A stretch of DNA of 64,000 bases from Sphaerisporangium melleum (GTDB taxonomy: Bacteria > Actinomycetota > Actinomycetes > Streptosporangiales > Streptosporangiaceae): the NCBI RefSeq assembly GCF_014646695.1, contig NZ_BMNT01000006.1, positions 173,166 to 237,165 on the forward strand. Reading direction: 5' to 3'. Position numbers and translations under genes: made by a program. Within the stretch, counting starts at the first letter, position 1. Each line of letters starts with the position of its first letter. The notes beneath the pieces are model-generated. The model was not told where the DNA came from. It did not search any database and worked only from the letters and a program-made list of their open reading frames with translations. Positions 18,397-26,091 of this stretch are shown piece after piece.

Positions 18397-19617
18397 ATGG
18401 GGCGACATCTTCTCGCCGCCGCCGTCGTCGTGGCGGACACCGCACTGTGGATCGGCGTGCACCACGGCGCCGTGCCGGTGTGGGGGGTGGCGGTGTACGC
18501 GCTCGCCGCCACGTCGGTGGCCGCGCTACGCGGGCGCGCCCCGCTGGTCGCGTTCATGGTGGCGCTGCTGCTCGCCCCGCTGGGCGGCGCGGCGTACGTC
18601 CTGCTGCCGTGGGCCTCCTACCGGGCCGGCCGGGTGATCGTGACCCGGGCGGGTTCGGCCGCGGCGCTGGGAGCGGTGATCGGCTCCCTCGCCGTACGCC
18701 TGCTCACCGCGCCACCGGGCTCGCACTCCATCGGCCCGCTCATCTCGACGTACCTGGTCTTCGTGGCGCTGCCACTGCTGACCGGCCGCTATCTCGCCCA
18801 GCACGAGCGGCTGGTCACCACGCTGCACCGGCACAACCGGCGGCTGCGCGCGGAGCGCGAGCTGCTGGCCGAGCAGGAACGGCTGCGCGAGCGACTGCGC
18901 ATCGCCAGGGAGATGCACGACTCCCTCGGCCACCGGCTCGGCCTGCTGTCGGTGCAGGCCGCCGCGTTGGAGGTGTCATCGCTGCCACCGGAGCGGGAGC
19001 AGAGCGTACGTCTCCTCGCCACGACCGCGCGGGCGGCCCTCACCGAACTGCACGAGCTCGTCGGCGCACTGCGCGACCCCGACGACGCGGACGGCGGCGG
19101 CCTCGGGGTGGAGGCCATCGACGCCCTGGTGGAGGAGTTCGGACAGGCGGGGGTTCCGGTGTCGCTGCGGCGGCAGGGCGAGCCGGTTCCGCTGCCGGCG
19201 GCGGCGGAGCGGGCGGCCTACCGCGTCGTCCAGGAGGGCCTGACCAACGCGGCCAAACACGCACCCGGGCAGCCGGTCACGGTAGGCCTCCAGTGGGAGT
19301 CGGACGCGCTGCTGCTCACCGTCACCAATCCGGTCGCGCACGACGACGACGCCGGCGGGGACGGCACGCGAGCCGGGCACGGGCTGCGCGGGCTGGGCGA
19401 GCGGGTGCGCCCGGCCGGCGGACTCCTCGACCACGGCCGATCCGGTGGCCGGTTCCGGCTGTTCGCGATGCTGCCCACAACCCGGGAGGAGCCGGCCGCC
19501 GCGGAGCCCGATCACCTGCTCCTCTCGAGAGAACGCACCACCGCGGTCGTGGGAGTGTTCGCCGCCGCGCTGCTGTTCGTGCTCCTGCCCGCGAGCATGC
19601 TGGCCGGGGTGCTCTGA
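18397..19617 (+). CDS. NarL-type sensor histidine kinase
   Basis: The 406-aa protein has several N-terminal membrane segments (about 1-130), a short coiled coil (NRRLRAERELLAEQERLRERL), then HisKA_3 with the phosphoacceptor His174 in REMHDSLGHRLGLLS and a HATPase domain with N box LTNAAKHAPG and G box GHGLRGLGERV. The last 30 residues form one more hydrophobic helix (VVGVFAAALLFVLLPASMLAGVL), which is unusual after the ATPase domain. The next gene begins directly after the stop and encodes the response regulator. It probably controls the divergent ABC exporter. Confidence 0.93.
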   Translation: MGRHLLAAAVVVADTALWIGVHHGAVPVWGVAVYALAATSVAALRGRAPLVAFMVALLLAPLGGAAYVLLPWASYRAGRVIVTRAGSAAALGAVIGSLAVRLLTAPPGSHSIGPLISTYLVFVALPLLTGRYLAQHERLVTTLHRHNRRLRAERELLAEQERLRERLRIAREMHDSLGHRLGLLSVQAAALEVSSLPPEREQSVRLLATTARAALTELHELVGALRDPDDADGGGLGVEAIDALVEEFGQAGVPVSLRRQGEPVPLPAAAERAAYRVVQEGLTNAAKHAPGQPVTVGLQWESDALLLTVTNPVAHDDDAGGDGTRAGHGLRGLGERVRPAGGLLDHGRSGGRFRLFAMLPTTREEPAAAEPDHLLLSRERTTAVVGVFAAALLFVLLPASMLAGVL

Positions 19618-20262
19618 GTGATCAGAGTGCTGATCGCCGACGACGAGCCGCTGATCGGCGCGGGCATCCGTACCGTGCTGGAGTCGGCGCCCGGCATCGA
19701 GGTCGTCGCACAGGTGACGGACGGCGGGGCGGCCGTGGCGGAGGCACGCGCGCGCCGCGTCGACGTGGCGCTGATCGACATCAAGATGCCCCGGATGGAC
19801 GGGCTGCGGGCGGCGGAGGAGCTACGCCTGCAGGCGCCGGCCGTGCGGACCGTGATGCTCACCTCGTTCGGCGATGAGGCGAACGTGCTGCGCGCCCTGC
19901 AGGGCGGGGTGTCCGGATTCGTACTCAAGAACTGCACGGCCGAGGAGCTCATCCGCGCCGTCCGGGCCGCCCACGACGGCGAGGCGTACCTGTCACCGAT
20001 GGTGACGCGGCTGGTGCTCGGCATGGTCGCCCCCACCGAGGCGCGGCAGCGGCGGGAGGCCACGCAGCGGTTGTCCGCGCTCTCGCCGCGCGAGACGGAG
20101 ATCGTGCACCTGGTCGCCGAGGGCATGTCCAACGCCGGCATCGGCCGGAGGCTGAACATGAGCGAGACGACGATCAAGACCTATGTGAGCCGCATCCTCG
20201 GCAAGCTCGGTTGTTCGAACCGCGTCCAGGTGGCACTTCTCGTCCGCGACACCAGGCGGTGA
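19618..20262 (+). CDS. LuxR/NarL-family response regulator
   Basis: The 214-aa protein has a receiver domain (acidic pocket ADDE near residue 8, phospho-Asp54 in VALIDIKMPRMDG, Thr in MLTSFGD, Lys in FVLKNC) and a C-terminal GerE/LuxR helix-turn-helix (SALSPRETEIVHLVAEGMSNAGIGRRLNMSETTIKTYVSRILGKLG). The GTG start follows the kinase TGA with no gap. It forms a two-component system with the preceding kinase. The likely regulon is the neighbouring ABC-2 exporter and itself. Confidence 0.96.
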   Translation: MIRVLIADDEPLIGAGIRTVLESAPGIEVVAQVTDGGAAVAEARARRVDVALIDIKMPRMDGLRAAEELRLQAPAVRTVMLTSFGDEANVLRALQGGVSGFVLKNCTAEELIRAVRAAHDGEAYLSPMVTRLVLGMVAPTEARQRREATQRLSALSPRETEIVHLVAEGMSNAGIGRRLNMSETTIKTYVSRILGKLGCSNRVQVALLVRDTRR

Positions 20263-20473
20263 CACCTCGTCCGCGCCGACCTGTCCTCCGGCCGGACCAG
20301 GTAGCGGTCGCCGCACGACGTGGCCGTGGCGGCTCCGGGCATCACGGCGGCCCACCCTCGGGGACCACCGGGCGGCTCCGGCGAGACGGTGCCGGCGTCG
20401 CCGTCACCGCCTCGGGCCCGGCCGTCGTCATCGGATGCCGGCCGGGGGCTGAGTGTTCGGGTGGCAGGCGGGT

Positions 20474-20929
20474 TCAGCAGCCTTCCCGTGACTCGATCGT
20501 CGCGGGGGCGGTCCGGGTCACCGTCCCGTCCGAGGCCCAGATCTCCGCCGTGTACACCCCGGCCGGGAGCGGCGCTATCGATATCTGGACGAAGCCGTTC
20601 ACGGTGTTCCCGTAGTTGGAGCCGGGCGGGATCGGCGTCCCGCCCACGCTGGTCGAGCCGGGGGGCAGGTTCCGGATCCCGGTCGTGAGGGTCGTCGACC
20701 AGGTTCCATTGACCGGCACCAGGAAGTACGCGCCGGGGTGGCCGTACGTCGGCGAGACGCAGATCCGCTGCTGGACATCGCGGATCGTCCAGGTCTCCGT
20801 CGCATGGGCCGAGGACGCGTCCGCCCGGGCCGTGGAGGCCGCCGAGGCCGGCAGGGCGCCGGACAACGTCAGCGTCAGCCCGGCTGCCAGCCCGAGCGCG
20901 AGCCTGCCGACACGATGAGCCGCTCTCAC
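20474..20929 (-). CDS. Small secreted protein of unknown function
   Basis: The 151-aa product starts at GTG 20929 with GGGGAGG 6 bases upstream. The longer frame to 21037 lacks a ribosome site and runs through the putative operator. A signal peptide (RVGRLALGLAAGLTLTLSGALPASAAS) is followed by a beta-rich domain with TWTIRDVQQRICVSP, PPGSTSVGGTPIPPGSNYG and PAGVYTAEIWASDGTV; the two Cys of the mature protein may form one disulphide. No family is recognised. It converges with the response-regulator gene. Two tandem palindromes lie 34 bp upstream of the start. Confidence 0.72.
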   Translation of the reverse strand: MRAAHRVGRLALGLAAGLTLTLSGALPASAASTARADASSAHATETWTIRDVQQRICVSPTYGHPGAYFLVPVNGTWSTTLTTGIRNLPPGSTSVGGTPIPPGSNYGNTVNGFVQISIAPLPAGVYTAEIWASDGTVTRTAPATIESREGC

Positions 20930-20962
20930 GGGTGCCTCCCCAGGTGCTTGCTTCGTGCGGTT

Positions 20963-20992
20963 ATTGACGGCGTCATTATTGACGACGTCAAT
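20963..20992. promoter_or_regulatory. Two adjacent 15-bp palindromes, candidate operator
   Basis: ATTGACGGCGTCATT (20963-20977) is followed directly by ATTGACGACGTCAAT (20978-20992). The second is a perfect palindrome around its central base and the first differs at one outer position pair. The pair lies 34-63 bp upstream of the secreted-protein GTG, where a promoter would be. TTGACG-type palindromes are typical of TetR- or MarR-family operators; no such regulator gene is adjacent. Confidence 0.6.
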
Positions 20993-21117
20993 GTCCACTT
21001 GAAGCCGACTCCGGCGGGCGCCGGAACCGCCCAGCAAACGAGGGGGCGGTGAAGGAAACTTTCAGGCATCCGGTCGTGCGCCGCGCCCCGGGGAGTGCCG
21101 GCGGGCAGGGCGGACGC

Positions 21118-21837
21118 TCACCCGGACCGCGGGGGCAGGACACAGAACTCGTTGCCGTCGGGATCGGCCAAGACCACCCGGCCCTCCTCGCCCTCGATGT
21201 GCTTCGCCCCGAGCGAAACGAGACGGTCGGCCTCCGCCTGCTGGTCACCGCCGTCGGGCGCAGCGAGGTCGAAGTGCAGCCGGTTCTTCCCGAACCTCGG
21301 ATCGAGCGGTGGACCGCCCCAGGTGATCTTCGGGCCGCCGTGCGGTGAACGGATCGCGGTCTCCTGGTCCTGGTCCCAGACCAGCGGCCAGCCCAGCGCC
21401 GCGCTCCAGAAGTATCCGACCTCCTGTGAACCGTCGCACGCGAGCGCTCCGACGAACCCGCAGTCGGCGAGGAACGCGTTGTCCGGCCCGATCACGCAGA
21501 ACTCGTTGCCCTCGGGGTCGGCGAGCACGACGTGATCCTCGTCCGGGCGTTGACCGACGTCGATGTGCCGGGCACCGAACTCGAGCGCCCTCGCCACCGT
21601 CCGCCGCTGGTCGGCGAGGGACGAGCTCGTCAGGTCGAAGTGCATCTGGTTCTGGCCGACCTTCCGCTCCTGGCTCGGCAGGAACCGGATCCGGAACCCG
21701 GTGTCGTCACTCGGCAGGAGCGCGATGCCGTCCAGGGGGTCGCCGCTCGTCTCCCAGCCCAGGACACCCGCCCAGAACCGGGCGAGGCCGAGCGGGTCGT
21801 GCGCGTCGAAGCAGAGCGCGTCAAGTCGGCACGTCAT
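21118..21837 (-). CDS. Two-domain VOC (glyoxalase/bleomycin-resistance-like) protein
   Basis: The 239-aa product begins at ATG 21837 (MTCRLDALCFDAHDP) with a GGAGG-containing leader. Two VOC modules are visible: residues about 5-120 (LDALCFDAHDPLGLARFWAGVLGWE ... HVVLADPEGNEFCVIGP) and about 125-239 (GYFWSAALGWPLVWDQDQETAI ... RVVLADPDGNEFCVLPP). The ADPEGNEFC/ADPDGNEFC strands and HFDL strands match the metal-binding edge of VOC proteins. It resembles the glyoxalase-like domain proteins common in actinomycetes; substrate unknown. Part of this gene is duplicated in the relic at 16386-16470. Confidence 0.9.
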   Translation of the reverse strand: MTCRLDALCFDAHDPLGLARFWAGVLGWETSGDPLDGIALLPSDDTGFRIRFLPSQERKVGQNQMHFDLTSSSLADQRRTVARALEFGARHIDVGQRPDEDHVVLADPEGNEFCVIGPDNAFLADCGFVGALACDGSQEVGYFWSAALGWPLVWDQDQETAIRSPHGGPKITWGGPPLDPRFGKNRLHFDLAAPDGGDQQAEADRLVSLGAKHIEGEEGRVVLADPDGNEFCVLPPRSG

Positions 21838-22167
21838 CCCGCCCCGCACCTCCGATCTGGTGCAAAACCATGAAAGGCACGTCCATCGCACCCGGCTTGA
21901 AACTATCGCCGGCCCCCCGGAACCCGCCACGCATTAAACGCGGCGGAGCGCCCCCGACCGCCGCACCCACCTGGTCCTTCACTACCTGCGGCACTCTTCG
22001 TCCGTACGGCTCGCGCCGCCGGGCACCACGGTGAACGGCCGAATGCGACCCTCTTAACTGAAAGTTTCATAATTCCTGCCCGTACTTGTCCAAATTCGAT
22101 GATCAAGCCAAAATCAGTTCAGCCTTCAACTACTTGATTGGCGATCACCGTACGGATGAGGAGAGGC
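21838..22167. other. Intergenic region between divergent genes, no gene seen
   Basis: About 330 bp between the VOC gene and a secreted-protein gene. It becomes less GC-rich toward 22060-22150, where a promoter for the right-hand gene is likely. No RNA or convincing short frame was found. Confidence 0.5.
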
Positions 22168-22599
22168 ATGAAGCGCATCATCTCCGTTCTCGCCGTCGTC
22201 ACCGGCGTCCTCGGCGCCACGCTCACCGGCGTCAGCCCCGCGTCCGCAGCCACCCCCGCAGTCGACTGCTCCACGGGCGGGTACACCCGTGTTCTGAACA
22301 GCTACGTCCCCACCAACATCGAGCGGCCGGCGGTGGACGGTTACAGCTACCACATCGGCGGTCCGTCGGCGTACACGTACGAGGTCTGCCTCGACATCCC
22401 GGACACCTCGACATTCACGATCGAGATACGGACCTGGTCCAACGGGTCACAAAGCGTGTTCGTGGACGACCAACCCGGGGACAAGGTCTTTCGCTACTCG
22501 GTCGGCGCCAACAGCTTCTGGCAGGTCTACGGCACGTTGACCGGGCCCGGCAGCACCTACATCTACTACACCTGGTACGAGAAGCAGATCCCGGCCTGA
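22168..22599 (+). CDS. Small secreted protein of unknown function
   Basis: The 143-aa product starts at ATG 22168 with GAGGAGAGG just upstream. A signal peptide (MKRIISVLAVVTGVLGATLTGVSPASAA) is followed by a compact beta-rich domain of about 115 residues with two Cys (VDCSTGGY and YEVCLDIP), many aromatic residues and WYEKQIPA at the C-terminus. I do not recognise the family. It is the last gene before the rnpB-derived repeat on the left side of the island. Confidence 0.72.
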   Translation: MKRIISVLAVVTGVLGATLTGVSPASAATPAVDCSTGGYTRVLNSYVPTNIERPAVDGYSYHIGGPSAYTYEVCLDIPDTSTFTIEIRTWSNGSQSVFVDDQPGDKVFRYSVGANSFWQVYGTLTGPGSTYIYYTWYEKQIPA

Positions 22600-22722
22600 C
22601 GCGGCGACGGGCCGACCGGCTCGCCCGGCGAGACGGCCGGCCCCATCGGCCTCCAACCGGCCTTCCGCGAGTGACGGTGCCGACTCTGGCCGGGCAGGGA
22701 TCAATGAATCCCGCGCTCAGAA

Positions 22723-22760
22723 GCGTGAACAGCGGGCGAGTCGGCCTGTAGGCCGGGTTC
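22723..22760. repeat. Left 38-bp direct repeat containing the rnpB 3' end (att-like)
   Basis: The 38 bases are identical to 27896-27933. The right-hand 28 or so bases (GCGAGTCGGCCTGTAGGCCG core) are the last part of RNase P RNA on the minus strand. To the right of this copy the match to rnpB stops at once, so this is only a stump of the RNA gene. Confidence 0.85.
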
Positions 22761-22888
22761 CAATTCCGCCCTCTCCCGACCTGCGGCGAAGCGCCCCACA
22801 CTACGGGCGACCTGCGAGAACGCTTCCGTTCGTTGCCATCGCCTGCCAGCGTTTTACGACCAGATGTGCCCCCGATGTGCCCCGTCGC

Positions 22889-22987
22889 TTAGCGATCGTC
22901 CTGCCAGTCGCGCATGCTCTGCTCGAAGACGGCGTTGCTGTACGGACTGCTGTACAGCCTCCACGGGTCCCACGTGGACTGGGCCAC
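22889..22987 (-). CDS. Possible 32-aa protein or tail of the interrupted gene
   Basis: Directly after the TGA at 22988-22990 the same frame runs on from a GTG at 22987 to a TAA at 22889. The sequence includes STWDPWRLYSSPYSNAVFEQS and ends RDWQDDR, rich in aromatic residues and unlike random GC-rich translation. It may be an independent tiny gene with a stop-start junction TGAGTG or the former C-terminus of the preceding gene after a second nonsense change. Confidence 0.35.
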   Translation of the reverse strand: MAQSTWDPWRLYSSPYSNAVFEQSMRDWQDDR

Positions 22988-23659
22988 TCAGATGTCGTCC
23001 GAGGCATCTTCAGGAGGGCTGACGCGCTCGATCATCTGGGTTACAGGGAAACCGTCCAAAACGCCGAGCACTACCTTGTAGGAAGCGCCTTGGGCATCTC
23101 GAAGGGAGATGGTCCACCTGCCGGTTTCTCGATCATGTGAATCGGACACCAGGTGTAGGGAGTCTTCACTGCCAGAGGGAGCATCCAAGCATCCTTCTGC
23201 CAGAGCTGCATAACGAGTGTCGATGACCCATTTTGCCCAGTTGATAGCTCCCTCTCGGTCGAAGGAGTCACGCCAAACCTCGTCAACAGATTCCATCCCA
23301 TGGTGGCGATGCACCGCGATCAGCTTCTGGAACAACGCCGCCGTCGTAGCGGCGATAAAGCCATCGGCTGCGGCTTAGGCGAGAAAGAGGCTGACCTCAT
23401 GGAACGGGCCGCCATCGGCTCCCCAGCTAGTCCGACCTGCCCGCTCTTGGATAGCGTGGTTGACATGCTCATCGCCCTGAAGGAAGGTCCTTTCGACCTC
23501 ATCTCGGACAAGCCGTGCTTCACTTCGAGGTAGCGACAGGGCGAGTGTCCAGACCCGAGAGGGAGACGAGCCGAGCCATCGAGTTTCCGCAATGTTGATC
23601 TCCATCCTCACGCTGAAGTTTGCGGACTCTTGCAGTGGTTCAAGCACTCTTACCTCCAT
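22988..23659 (-). pseudogene. Gene of unknown function interrupted by an in-frame TAA
   Basis: Two open parts are in the same frame: codons from ATG 23659 down to 23378 (MEVRVLEPLQESANFSVRME ... PFHEVSLFLA) and from 23374 down to 22991 (AAADGFIAATTAALFQKLIAVHRHHG ... SPPEDASDDI). A single TAA at 23375-23377 separates them in the middle of what reads as one continuous helix. Total length would be about 222 aa. Codon use is less GC-biased than in neighbours, as expected for island DNA. No family is recognised. Read-through cannot be excluded. Confidence 0.6.
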
Positions 23660-24201
23660 CGTCGGACGCTGAATCTTCGTGTGATTCTGCCGTAAAGGTC
23701 GGGTGGAGTACTCTCAATCCACTTCGACTTTAAGGTGGTGCTCCTTGCCTCGGGCGCCTACCCGCGCACCCATCTGTCCTGATCTCTCGTCTGCCATCGT
23801 CCCACCGCGTAGCGGCAACGGGCCGGCGACGGAGGGGCAAGCCCTGCCTCGCGTGTACCTGTTCCCGGTGACCTTCCTCGCGCGCTGGTTGCCCGACTTG
23901 CACCGGCTGGGCTTGAGCTGGAGGAGTCGGGCTGCTGGGCTTTGCCTGGGTCGATGGCTGGCGAGCGATCAGGACTTCCAGCTCAGCCAGCTACGGCGCG
24001 AACTCCGCGCGGCCCCCCTCTCGGAGCCGGAGCACCCGGGGTTTGGGGCAGCTGTCGTCGAGAGCAGCGCCCCAAGGTCCTCCCCCCGCATCTTCCGCCC
24101 CGTCCTCCTTCCCCGCTCTTTCTTCCTCTCTTCCTCGCCCGCCAGCGTCGGGGAAGTGCTGCGAGCAGAAGCCTTCCGAGTAGACCGTTCATGACGCGTA
24201 C
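23660..24201. other. 540-bp stretch with no supported gene inside the island
   Basis: An open plus-strand frame at 23703-24194 has irregular, Ser/Arg/Pro-rich composition and no ribosome site, so I do not call it. The right end should once have held the N-terminal half of the recombinase gene, but no core-binding domain is recognisable and a TAG lies in frame at 24181. Confidence 0.45.
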
Positions 24202-24921
24202 ATGACGCTCCGGGCCGCGTTGAGCAACGCCGTTCGGGACGAGACGCTTTCGAGGAACATCGCGGCGAACGTCAAGATGTCCGTCCCGCGTAAGCGCAAG
24301 GTGAAGCCGTGGACGGTCGATGAGGCACGGACTTTCCTGGAGTCGGCTCGTACGAGGCGGGACCCGATGTATCCGGCCTACGTCCTGGTCCTCGTGCTCG
24401 GGCTCCGGCTGGGTGAGGTGCTCGGGCTCCGCCGGGAAGACGTGGACCTGGACCGGGCCGAGATGACGATCGGCCGGCAAATCCAGCGGGTCAACGGCAA
24501 GCTCCTGCACCGCGAGACCAAGACGCATGCTTCCGATGCCACCTTGCCCTTTCCCGACATCGTCACCGCGGCTTTGCAGGTACGCCTCGCCGATCATCGT
24601 GCGGCCCGCGCTGAAACTGGGGAGGGCTGGCACGAGACAGGGCTCGTCTTCACCATCGCGAGCGGCCGGCCGATCGAGCCGTCGAACTTCCGGCGGAGCT
24701 TCGCCAACGCCTGCGCCAAGGCCAAGGTGCGGAAGGTCCACGTCCACGCCACTCGGAAGACCTGCGCGTCGCTCCTGGTCGCCCTCGACATTCACCCGCG
24801 CGTGGCGATGCAGATCCTTCGACACAGCCAGATCTCGGTCACGATGAACATCTACAGCGAGGTCTCCTCAGAGGAGACACGCAACGCGCTCAAGCGTCTC
24901 GGCGATCACCTGGAGTCGTAG
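24202..24921 (+). CDS. Tyrosine recombinase/integrase, N-terminally truncated
   Basis: The 239-aa frame from ATG 24202 contains the whole catalytic domain: Arg in LGLRLGEVLGLRREDVDL, the beta-hairpin Lys (RETKTHAS), His-x-x-Arg in VHATRKTCASLL, the second His in QILRHSQ and the nucleophile Tyr in MNIYSEVS. Phage-type integrases of this class are about 370-400 aa with N-terminal AP2-like and core-binding domains. Only the last part of the linker (LRAALSNAVRDETLSRNIA) remains, and homology seems to run upstream for a few codons to an in-frame TAG at 24181. It is probably inactive. It supports calling the surrounding segment a decayed integrative element. Confidence 0.85.
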   Translation: MTLRAALSNAVRDETLSRNIAANVKMSVPRKRKVKPWTVDEARTFLESARTRRDPMYPAYVLVLVLGLRLGEVLGLRREDVDLDRAEMTIGRQIQRVNGKLLHRETKTHASDATLPFPDIVTAALQVRLADHRAARAETGEGWHETGLVFTIASGRPIEPSNFRRSFANACAKAKVRKVHVHATRKTCASLLVALDIHPRVAMQILRHSQISVTMNIYSEVSSEETRNALKRLGDHLES

Positions 24922-24992
24922 ACGCTTTGGCATTGAACACTGTTCCATTACAGCCGCTATCTCTCGTTGGCGCGGCTTCTAATGTGAGCCTC

Positions 24993-25232
24993 ATGGACAA
25001 CGTGGTCATCTGGGTCAAGCCGTGGAAGGCAGAGCATCACACTGCGGGTACTGAGGGGAACAAGGGCCTATGCGGCTGGCACGGTAAGGGTCCCCGACGC
25101 GGCCCCTGTGGCAATCCACCCTTCGCCAGTGTCAAGCTACAGTATGCCGATCATGCTCCCGTTCAGTCCGCGTGCACTGAGGCACTGCGAGAGATCTCGC
25201 AGCAGTACGGCTTCCCAATCCCACAGGACTAA
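24993..25232 (+). CDS. Small protein of unknown function in the island
   Basis: The 79-aa product starts at ATG 24993 (MDNVVIWVKPWKAEHH). It has three Cys (GLCGWHGKG, RGPCGNPP, SACTEALRE), several His and Trp, and no membrane segment. The frame continues upstream to a TTG, but the ATG gives the better start. It lies 70 bp after the recombinase fragment on the same strand. No family is recognised; it may be island cargo. Confidence 0.5.
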   Translation: MDNVVIWVKPWKAEHHTAGTEGNKGLCGWHGKGPRRGPCGNPPFASVKLQYADHAPVQSACTEALREISQQYGFPIPQD

Positions 25233-25301
25233 GCACTGCACGATCCGAAGCCGATCAACCGACGTCGTTGCTGTATTTCGCTGCTGTACGAGATCACAGG
25301 C

Positions 25302-25628
25302 CTAGAGAAATTTACACTCGGCGCGATAATCGTGATTACCGTAAGGGCGCTCAAGAGTGACCGGATTCGACAAGCCTTTCAATTGAATTGCAAGAACACC
25401 ACTTCGAGACTTCCGGCTACATTCGTCCCCTGAACGCGACTTTCGCCCACTTATTGCAACAGAGCGACAGGCGAGCGAAAGATTGGCCGCCTGAATCTCC
25501 CGATCGGTGTCATTCAATGCAGCGTCGAGTGATATCGAACAACTTTTTGCGACGGCCCCGACTATCACCACAGCTACGGCGAGCAGCGCCAGTGGTGCCA
25601 CCACCATGCCTACTATTTTGTCGGACAT
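25302..25628 (-). CDS. Small membrane-anchored protein of unknown function
   Basis: The 108-aa product starts at ATG 25628 with a good GGGAG ribosome site 5 bases upstream. The N-terminus is one transmembrane helix (IVGMVVAPLALLAVAVVIVGAVA) and the remaining 80 residues are polar and charged with four Cys (KSC, LAC, DEC, ECKFL). The DNA is clearly less GC-rich than the surrounding chromosome. No family is recognised. It lies in the island, opposite in strand to the recombinase. Confidence 0.6.
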   Translation of the reverse strand: MSDKIVGMVVAPLALLAVAVVIVGAVAKSCSISLDAALNDTDREIQAANLSLACRSVAISGRKSRSGDECSRKSRSGVLAIQLKGLSNPVTLERPYGNHDYRAECKFL

Positions 25629-26091
25629 GTTAACTCCCGATCAGTCCAAGATCTCTATCGGTCTGGGCTGATCTACGTTTTCATTGTCTCGATGCCGAGC
25701 ATCACGATACGCTTTTCCCCGGCCACGTACGGCGAGAACCGAACTCAGCGATCGTGAGGGCTTAACTGGGTGACCGATCCTGGTGAGCGCGGGGGTCGGC
25801 GCATGCCCCGGAGCTCCCAGGGCCCGCTTACCCTCGACCGGGATCGGGATTTCGCCACCCGGTGGATGCGCCGCCCGCAGCCCGGTGTCGTGCGAGTCAG
25901 GCGGCACGGGCGGGCCCCGGCGATCGGCGCCGTCCAGGTCCGGCGGGCTGAAAGTTGCATCCGCGACCCGCATCTTCGCGACCCGCCCGGTCGCGTTGTC
26001 GACAGGCCGCGACACTCACTTCTACCGTCTGTGTAGCGCGTCGATCGGTATGCCGGCCACCACCCCGCCTCCTGGCCGCCAGGGAGTCACC
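25629..26091. other. 463-bp region without a supported gene
   Basis: Frames at 25641-26015 (minus) and 25770-26036 (plus) overlap each other, lack ribosome sites and show no domain. The right end contains the AGGGAG ribosome site of the FN3-CBM2 gene and presumably its promoter. Confidence 0.45.

Noticed and set aside
17613-19877. 754-codon plus-strand frame
   Set aside because: Overlaps the ABC ATPase antisense and the kinase out of frame; no domain.
22765-22885. Remains of more of the rnpB gene next to the left repeat
   Set aside because: Similarity to rnpB stops directly after 22760; the following bases match no other part of the RNA.
23703-24194. 163-codon frame before the recombinase
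   Set aside because: No integrase N-terminal signature and no ribosome site; composition not protein-like.
25641-26015. 124-codon minus-strand frame before the FN3-CBM2 gene
   Set aside because: Checked for a DUF397-like pattern, which is absent; Pro-rich and without a start signal.
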